In this document: piece after piece, positions 57,401 through 64,000 of the stretch
How positions within the stretch are numbered: position 1 is the stretch's first letter
Layout of the letters: the number at the start of each line of letters is the position of its first letter
Notes under the pieces: generated by a model
Told to the model about the DNA's origin: nothing
Databases searched by the model: none
Seen by the model: only the letters and a program-made list of their open reading frames with translations
Translations under genes and position numbers: made by a program
Origin: Apostichopus japonicus
Taxonomy: Eukaryota; Echinodermata; Holothuroidea; Aspidochirotida; Stichopodidae
Reading direction: 5' to 3'
NCBI RefSeq assembly: GCF_037975245.1
Contig: NC_092561.1
Coordinates: 20,269,508 to 20,333,507, forward strand
Length of the DNA: 64,000 nucleotides

Positions 57401-60400
57401 CTTTGTTTTCCTCAAAATCCTTCTAAAACAGTCCCTTATGCACCGTCATTGCATATTCATGTGTAAATTCTGGGCATTGGTTGTTTGGCAATTAACTTGT
57501 TGCTGCAGTGAGCCATATGTTGCAGTGCACACGTGTATATAGTATCTATCCTATGTATATATGTATTTGTATGTATCATAGCAACATGACATTACTTCCA
57601 ATAATCTGCCAAAAATATGTGATTTGAAAAAAACAACACTTTTGATACATTTTTCCCCCCTCTTTGTAGCATGCAGCAGGCGTTGGAAGGCTTTTCTTTG
57701 AGATGATGAAGAGTGTAAGAAAACAGCTGCATTCATGCACACCTTCTGTGAGTCCGCTCTCTCTTAAAATGCAATTTTGAATTGATTGTAAACTTTTGTA
57801 TCACTCATTAATGTTGTTTGTCACTCATTGAATTACTCTCAATCTAAGTAAGACATCAAGGGTTTTGTTTTGGATCAGAAACTGTAGGAAGTTTTGTCCA
57901 AGAATGTTCATTTTGGTCATTTTTGGTAGATCAGAAGACTGTTGGAATAGAAGCCCAAAGTCGTATAATTACTGTTTCCAAACCTTTTAGACAGATCATT
58001 TAAATTTAAGAGCGCTTTATACTGTGAAGGTTAAAACCTCTGCTGGGATGGCAGTCAAGGTGTAAGTTGGGTGAATAAAACCTTGAAGGTCACAAACAGC
58101 TGGTTGGAAATTAAGAGCACAAAATCCACTGGAAGCGGATAAAAAGTCTGGTTTGCAACCTTGGAGGTGACAAACACTGATTAAAAGTCGAGGGCAGAAC
58201 ATTCACATATGTGGATACAATCTTTGGCAATGGAAATCCTGTCTAAGTCAGGTTTGAATCCTTGAAAATGGAACAGAGACTGATAAAATTGTGAGTATGG
58301 AGAGGATGGAACCCTAATCTCGGTATGGAAACCAGTCTTAAGTCCGGACTGAAGCCTTGAAGGTTCGCAAAGACTGATAAACTTGAGAGCTGAAAATCCA
58401 GATGTGAGAAAAAAAGCCTGTTTTTGGGATGCTACCAAGTCTGAGTCCTGTTTTAAAAAAAAACCTTGAAAATGACAAGGAATTAGTGAAACTGTAAGCT
58501 TAATATTCACATCAGTGCATAATTTGAAGTTTTAAAATTTATTACGTATAAATTGTATCCAACCCTGCCATTGATAAAGGTATGTTATTCTTGATGGAGA
58601 TGTGGTCACCCTTACAAGTTTTAACTATCCTCTTATGTATCAAGGTATTCTCTTCCTGATGGAGATGTTGTTACCTTTGACAGGTTTTGTTATGTATCAA
58701 GGTATTCTGTTCTTGGTGGAGATATTGTGACCATTACAGGTTTTGACTATCCTCTTAATACAGTATCTATAACGGGGTTCTATTCCTGAAGAAGATGTTG
58801 TCACTCTTATAGGATTTGACAATCCTCCTATGTATCAAGGTATTCTCCTTCTGATGGAGATGTTGTTACCTTTACAGATTTTGACCACTCTGTTCTGTAT
58901 CAAGGTATTCTATGCCTGATTAAGATGTTGTTACCTTCACAGGTTTTGACTATCCTCTTATCCAAATTGAGACCAAGAGATGAAGATGACAGAGGTGACA
59001 CGATACAGATAGACTGTGAAGTTGTTCATCAGTGTCTCCTAGCAACCTTCCAGTTAATATGCAGATATGTAAATGAGGAGTCTGCTCTGTTGGTTTGGCA
59101 GTGTCTACTGGTGAGTGCCCCTCTCCCCCCTCTCCCTCCTTCCCCCTCCCCCCTCTCCCCACCCCAAAAGTCTAACAACCTTGAAAAAAGTTCTGTACAC
59201 ACATAACATGTGGAAAGTATGTAACGAAAATGACTATGGCCCTGAATGGTGGCTAATTCAACAATTGCTAAGGATGGGATACCTTACAGGGGTCAGAATT
59301 GGGGTGGGTCAGGGGTGGGTCAGAATTGAGTACGTGTGGAAGGAGTGTCTGCTACTAGTCAGGATGGGGGGGATGGGGGGAAGGGATTGCACTTGTCCAC
59401 TTAAAAATTTGTACTTTATTATGTGATAACAAGTTTTCACCAACCCCAAAAAATGCACTTTGTGTTTTGTGATTCATTGAGCTTCATACAAGTATACTGC
59501 CCTCTAGAATTTAGTTTGTGAAGTTACTATACCAGCAGCAGCAATGCATGCAAATGGTGGGGTCTTCAACTTTGCCAAACCAGGAATGGAACTCCAGAAT
59601 TCTTTTTTTAGAAGAGAGTGCGGTGGTGTGCCTTGGACTATGTTTCTGTACAACGAGTAGCGTGATATCGTCAGTACTCATATGAGCCCTCTTCATGCGT
59701 CCGTTTTGTGTGATGGAATGTCGTTGCCAAACTTCATCCTAACTATTATTAAGTTTGTATTTTCTCCAGGATCTGGCAAATTCTCTTCGAAACGAAATTG
59801 CTCAGGACAGCAAGAGAAGTGTTAGTGAGGAGGCATGTCAGCATTTGTCCTATGTCCTACAACTAATGGAGAAGGTGGTGAGGTTCGGTCAGGGTAAACT
59901 GGTCACAAATCCAAAACAGCTAGTACAGGTAAAGTTTCACTTCACTGAAAACCGCAAATGTTTATTTTCTTGAAAAGAGTTTAAAGCCGTCGGTGTTGCG
60001 ACATTCTTTTGCAGCCATGTTGGTGTGCTTTTCACCTATGATGAAACCTTGTTTCATATATATATATCATATATGTTTCTTACATATATATATATTATTT
60101 TAGAATTGCCTTTGATGCTTGAACTGTAAAGTATTTTTGTATCACCATAGCTTTAATGTATTTTTCTATCCTTTTTTAAGTTTTATGGTATATATCTTTT
60201 AGGCGATATATTTGAACTATTTTATTTTGATTGTTTCCTGTATATTAAATGTTTCCTGTATATTAATTGTTTCAATTCCTGTAAATCGCTTCGAGCAGCG
60301 TTGCTGATGAACGTGAGTACTGTTTATTATTATATTATGATTATATAGGTATACCTGGTCACATATCCCAAAGTAAAGGAAAATACCAGAAAGTGTAAAT

Positions 60401-63332
60401 AATTCTTCAATTTGATTTTTACGTGATTTTATGTGCAGATTTTGGAGGACCTTCTCGTTGGAAACTTCATCTCGGAGATTTACAGCCAGAATATCCTCGA
60501 TCTTCTGTCTACGTTGCTCTCAGCTAAACGCTGCTCTATAGGCATGGAGCAAACTTCGTCTCTAGCCAGTTATGTAAGTGAAAAAAATGGACTGCCAAAG
60601 GTTGTCAATCCTAAGCTTATCCAAACCTAATTACACTTTAGGGCAAATCTTCATAGTTAAATGAACTTCATTGTAAGTTAAATTTGTCTTCTTTGTCTGC
60701 AAAGAAAGCTAACTTCAGTTGTGTTTCCTCAAGTTTCTGAGACAGATACATGTGTCTAGCTGTCTCATATCAGACAAACAATGTCATTTAAAGGTAGTCA
60801 GTATAGGCCCCAAATCATAGCACACTGTAATTTCTAGAAGTTTTCAAAAAGCACTCACCTTGAGGTCTTTACTCTCCAAATTGTTCTCAGACATTTTTAA
60901 GGAACACACAAGATGACTGAATGTCCCAGTGAGGAAAATATTCCTCCAAGGTTGTAATAAAAACTGTTGAAAAATTTTGACCAAAGGTGACCATATTTGA
61001 AAGTCTAGCATATTTGGGGCCAATACAGCAAACCTTTTAATTGGAGACTTTATAGACAAAATGGATGACAAGTGTCATGACTGTTTGGTTCTTATTTTTA
61101 TTTCATTTAATTTTCAGGTGTTTAAGGCAAATTTTCAGAAAAGCCAGCTGTTACATTTCTGCAGGACTGTTGCTGAAATGAACGACTTTGAAGGGGTTAG
61201 TATATTTTATCAGAACTTATAGTTTTCTTTTTTTCATTTTGAAGATAGATGTAGGAAAATTGGACAGCTACCCACTCACATGGAAAGTGGGTGGAGAAGG
61301 AAGGGGAGGGGGGTGGGGTGAGTGAAGGAGTATATTCATTCCCCCCTTATTTTGATAACTACAGATGGATATGCATTCTTCATTCTATTATTACCAAATG
61401 TTCAGTTTTAATTATGGGAATGATTGTATCATCATATCATATGTGCTGTATATATTAGTGTCTTCAGGTACAGAAGGTTGTTCTTCAAATCTGCCATTAC
61501 TTTTGAAAAATTATTCTCATATTTCATATTTCTGCTTTAGATATTACTTCCAAAGTTACTGGAATACGTCCACGAGCAAGTCACAATCGCAGGAACAGAT
61601 CGGGAGAACAGCGAGTTGATTCTCTTCACTTTGGTGGAACTCATCGTAATGAAATCTCCTGTCAGTGGTGACTGCTTGGCAACGACCTCTGACCCTTACA
61701 TCTTAGATTTCAGTATACTGGTGGAGAGGATGTAAGTTTATAATATTTATCAGGGAGCTGATCAAAGTTTTGGATCGTAAAACCTGGTGTAATTTGGAAA
61801 ATTCCCGTTTCAGATTAATTTTCTCTTTTTAATGAACTAAGTCAGATATCAATATTTAGATTCCAGGTCTATATGTTTCGTTTTGAAAACTTTTCCTAAA
61901 AAAACAAAAAAACAAAAAAAAACAGGAATGTCAATTACTTCGAGTGGAAATGCCATTTTTTTTTGTGCTTGTCAAACAACAGAATTTGATGTCAAGTAAT
62001 CAAAGAATATTTGTAGGTATATGAAACACTTCTCTTTTGGGGCGTACATATCATAAACACACAATGTCAAACGTACCTTAATTGAAAGTAAACATGGAAC
62101 TGTATCCTTTCATCAGTTCACCTGTAAAGCCTGCATGTTTCATCTGGAAATGGAAATACACCTGGAATTTTGAAGCTTTATTCTGTACTTTTAATCAACT
62201 GGAGTTATAAGTTGATTGAATATGTTGAAAACAAACTGGCCTGCAAAATTATTCAACAATATGCTAAGTGCATACAGTATATATAAATAAATAACTTATA
62301 AATATCATATATTATAATAATATTAATACATTTTTTGTAGGCTGTTGCACATTGTTCTCCATTTCAAATTGACCTTTGTGAATTCCATTTCTCATTAGAT
62401 AAAGAAATCCTGCTTAATTCATCTAAGTTGCATGTTAACATGTTCAAACAGTTTGCGTCATTATTCGTAGAGTTTAGAAATCATCGACCAATATCTCACC
62501 AAAGTTTGAATCTTCGTTTGGATTTTCCAGGAAGGTTTCGTCCAGAAAGAAGAGGAGACAGTCAGGAAATGCGGTCATGACTAGTTTTCCGGAGTTTTTG
62601 TTGGATGCTGTCAACAACTATCTGCAAGGAGAGGGCAGTATCCATTACATCTGGGCTGTAGTACTGTGCCTCTTTAATGTCAGGTCAGGAATCTAATAAT
62701 CCAGGCATTCTGGAATTTTAAGTTTTTCTCCGTTTTAACACTTCATGGAGACTTGATTTGCAATATTTTTTTATTTCAAAGTCGTAAGGTGAAGATTCTA
62801 ATCCAAGGGTATTCTTGATATTCTGGAAATCATAGAGTTTTTTTCCCTCCTCCTTTCTAAAGACTTGATCTGCAATATTATTATGGTTTTAATGTCAGGT
62901 AAAGAACCTAATCCAAGGGTATTCTTGCCATTCTTGAAAATAAAACATTTTTTCCCCGCTTTTTTGACCATTCCTGGAGACTTGGATTTTTAATTTATTA
63001 CTGGTATATAGTTCTCTCAATTTCGATATCACGGTTAATTTGATAAACGGCCTCAAATTCCCGACACACGAATGTGGCTGCCCCTATGGGGGGGCCTTTG
63101 ACTCTGCAGCGTACCAGCTATGAGGCAATATGCCGGTAGGCCCCATGTCACCAATCCACACCTGAGCCCAGTTTGTAGCAATATAACCTTGTCAAGTAGT
63201 TATTTACAATATTACAGTATAATTTTGAATTTCTCCTCTGTAGACCACTTAATAAAGAAAGATCCGGCGACCTTTTGGTGAAGTTGATCGACCACTTAGG
63301 AGATGCTCTCAGAGAGACTACTGAAGAGAAAG
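51429..63332 (+). CDS. UTP20: UTP20, small-subunit processome component, 5' part
   Basis: Fourteen exons join in phase to about 571 codons: 51429-51473, 53132-53215, 54174-54240, 54950-55082, 55860-56048, 57132-57276, 57670-57747, 58943-59110, 59770-59928, 60439-60573, 61118-61195, 61541-61731, 62531-62683, 63244-63332. The start MDSKSSYHKTENRYK and FESFTERISSINVDVI align with the N-terminus of human UTP20, as do GLAKWSDFNCTQDF, ARDLQKDMYPHFREFF, AAESFAFLLRKVKT and GVGRLFFEMMKSVR. UTP20 is a very large HEAT/ARM-repeat nucleolar protein (about 2,800 residues in human) of the U3 snoRNP and 90S pre-ribosome, needed for 18S rRNA maturation. Only about one fifth is here; the gene runs off the window. 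All junctions are GT-AG, with GTTTGT after exon 1 and GTCAGG after exon 13 the weakest donors. It diverges from CARD-B; a partial dead copy is at 18.6-20.1 kb. Frame intact. Confidence 0.96.
51874..52776. mobile_element. long-TIR element, 0.9 kb, in UTP20 intron 1
   Basis: CAGAGCTCCCAACTGACCCG at the left is mirrored exactly at the right end, and the inverted similarity runs on for over 200 bases (CAACCATCATTTCTTTAGCA against TGCTAAAGAAAGGATGGTTG). Its sub-ends hold a perfect short hairpin AACCCGC..GCGGGTT-type. A second palindromic element is nested at 52309-52586. No target duplication was seen. Confidence 0.8.
52309..52586. mobile_element. nested palindromic element with telomere-like core
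   Basis: GTGGCTATTCTTACGACTAG and CTAGTCGTAAGAATAGCCAC are perfect inverted ends. Each end contains the palindrome ACGACTAGTCGT. The flanks share TTTTTTATAGGC. The middle (52425-52475) is a degenerate run of CCCTAA units, the vertebrate-type telomere repeat. Confidence 0.75.
53478..53850 (+). mobile_element. tRNA-derived SINE
   Basis: Head with a box-A-like TAGCGGTGTGGATTAAGGC and box-B-like GGTTTGAGACC (53531-53541), followed by the body typical of many marine-invertebrate SINEs (CCTTGGCCAAACACTTTATC, CACCCAAGTGTATGAAGTGG, CACCCTGGAGGT). It lies in UTP20 intron 2. Ends are approximate. Confidence 0.75.
56184..56735. repeat. insertion in UTP20 intron 5 absent from the pseudogene
   Basis: The pseudogene runs directly from CTTCAGAATG to AGCTTTTTGCA (19590-19615); here about 550 bases intervene. 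Inside, GTGACGTCACATCCTCAC (about 56347) is mirrored by GTGAGGATGTGACATCAC (about 56568), so a 240-base inverted structure is present. Probably a MITE, ends not fixed. Confidence 0.55.
56745..56862 (-). repeat. tRNA-like SINE remnant
   Basis: Same insertion as at 19625-19735, shared by both UTP20 copies. Minus-strand TCTAGTGGTAGAGTG and GGTTCAAAACC mark the two polymerase III boxes. Confidence 0.5.
57860..58520 (+). repeat. degenerate tandem repeat, unit about 90 bp, UTP20 intron 7
   Basis: Five or so diverged units share AACCTTGAAGGT, CAAA.ACTGATAAA, TTGAGAGC and a GGAAACC.GTCT word (about 58070, 58155, 58258, 58348, 58462). No coding potential. Confidence 0.6.
58575..58960 (+). repeat. minisatellite spanning the UTP20 exon 8 acceptor
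   Basis: Six units of about 65 bp (spacing 56-73). Each reads TATCAAGGTATTCT, CTGATGGAGATGTTGTTACC, TTTACAG, GTTTTGACTATCCTCTTA. The last unit is the true intron 7 end plus the first 18 bases of exon 8 at 58943. Upstream acceptor-like junctions are at 58684, 58740, 58813 and 58878; the first unit has lost its AG. Confidence 0.9.
60788..61040 (+). mobile_element. TTAA-flanked MITE, copy 3
   Basis: Starts TTAAAGGTAGTCAGTATAGG after TTAA and ends CAGCAAACCTTTTAA. Same orientation and body as 33855-34102; lies in UTP20 intron 10. Confidence 0.8.
62672..63000 (+). repeat. tandem repeat spanning the UTP20 exon 13 donor
   Basis: Three units of about 105-110 bp. Unit 1 starts in exon 13 (TTTAATGTCAG, donor at 62684); units 2 and 3 repeat TTTCAAAGTCGTAAG/GTGAAG (62789) and TTTTAATGTCAG/GTAAAG (62899), each followed by TCTAATCCA.GG.ATTCT, a T-rich stretch and GGAGACTTGAT.TGCAATATT. 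Confidence 0.8.
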
Positions 63333-64000
63333 GTACAAACAAAACTAAAACTAATAAATAATATCCTAGTTAAGAATTTCAGAAACAATTAACGACAGCT
63401 TCGACAAGTGTCTTGGGATAGATGACATTCTCTCCTCGTAATTAACTGTTTTAAATAATTACAGGATTAGGTGGTTTGGCTCGTTAGTAAAATGTATGGA
63501 TAACAGGTATTTAGATAGCTTTTTTGTTGTTTAGTTGAGATAATTGATTCTTTGGTGCAATTATAGATAATTAACATCTCAATACAATTGGCGAATAATA
63601 TTTATTTTTTAAATGATGAAATGCAAAGTGGGAAAGTCTTGAGTATTTTTGCTCTGATATTGTAAGTCTGTTTATGTACTGTGTGATGGTATCAGGGACA
63701 AAGGAAGTCATGAGTTAGTAACGACACAGCAAAAGTGCTTTAGATAAAATTGAGATTTAAACAAGAATATTTTTTAAGTACTTTCAAACATTTACCTTCA
63801 TAAAATTGAATACCAACGCAAATGCTCCTTTCTATATTACTGTCTCCTCACTGTAATTTATTAATTAATCATCATTAATGAATCATCAATTAATCATTAT
63901 TTATTAACGTGGAATCGTTCTGCTGTTAGTCCTCTCCAGTGTTGGTCCTTAAGTGGTCCCAATATCATACTTGAAGTTGCAAAAAGAGGGAACGAAGTTA
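63333..64000. other. UTP20 intron 14, no exon seen
   Basis: AT-rich intron to the end of the window. I found no further splice-flanked frame matching UTP20. Tandem TTAATTAATCAT words occur near 63860-63905. Confidence 0.5.

Overview
This is a 64-kb piece of an intron-rich, AT-rich animal genome. An invertebrate deuterostome is most likely: CARD and Death adaptors, a THAP-domain family, a P2X7-C-terminus-like gene, Penelope and Ty3 retroelements and many hAT-like MITEs fit an echinoderm. I cannot name the species. Exon models below were built by hand from splice signals, reading-phase continuity and protein-family recall. No searches were run.

Layout. (1) 0.6-9.7 kb, minus strand: CARD-A, a six-exon adaptor-like gene with a damaged CARD, a Death domain and a repetitive Lys/Asn-rich tail. 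(2) 9.8-18.4 kb: a 444-bp hAT-like MITE, then an 8.1-kb composite insertion holding Ty3/gypsy fragments in permuted order and a nest of hAT-like MITEs. (3) 18.4-20.5 kb, plus strand: a truncated UTP20 pseudogene. (4) 20.5-25.3 kb: fragments of a third CARD-gene copy and two TIR elements. (5) 25.6-33.2 kb, plus: a ten-exon THAP-domain gene with stops and frameshifts. (6) 35.4-36.7 kb: nested DNA elements. (7) 37.5-38.8 kb, minus: a two-exon gene for a P2X7-C-terminus-like (ballast) domain. (8) 39.1-47.6 kb, minus: CARD-B, five exons, an intact CARD, no Death exon and a hydrophobic C-terminus. Its large intron carries three mobile elements. (9) 47.7-51.2 kb: promoter region and a minisatellite split by two TIR elements, one holding a SINE. 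(10) 51.4-63.3 kb, plus: the first 14 exons (about 571 codons) of UTP20, which runs off the window.

The main organising fact is a segmental duplication of a divergent gene pair. CARD-A/UTP20-pseudogene (about 1-20.5 kb) matches CARD-B/UTP20 (about 39.1-57.6 kb) in exons, introns and intergenic DNA. In unit 1 UTP20 lost exons 2-4 and gained a nonsense codon. The CARD genes also diverged: A has a Death exon but a broken CARD and a frameshifted tail, while B has an intact CARD and a possible membrane tail but no Death exon. The unit-2 sequence shows the empty sites of two unit-1 insertions, which fixes their ends and target duplications.

The most unusual signals are two short tandem arrays in UTP20 that each begin on a splice junction (exon 8 acceptor and exon 13 donor), the TIR-flanked permuted retroelement, and the CARD-B architecture, which resembles a tail-anchored CARD signalling adaptor.
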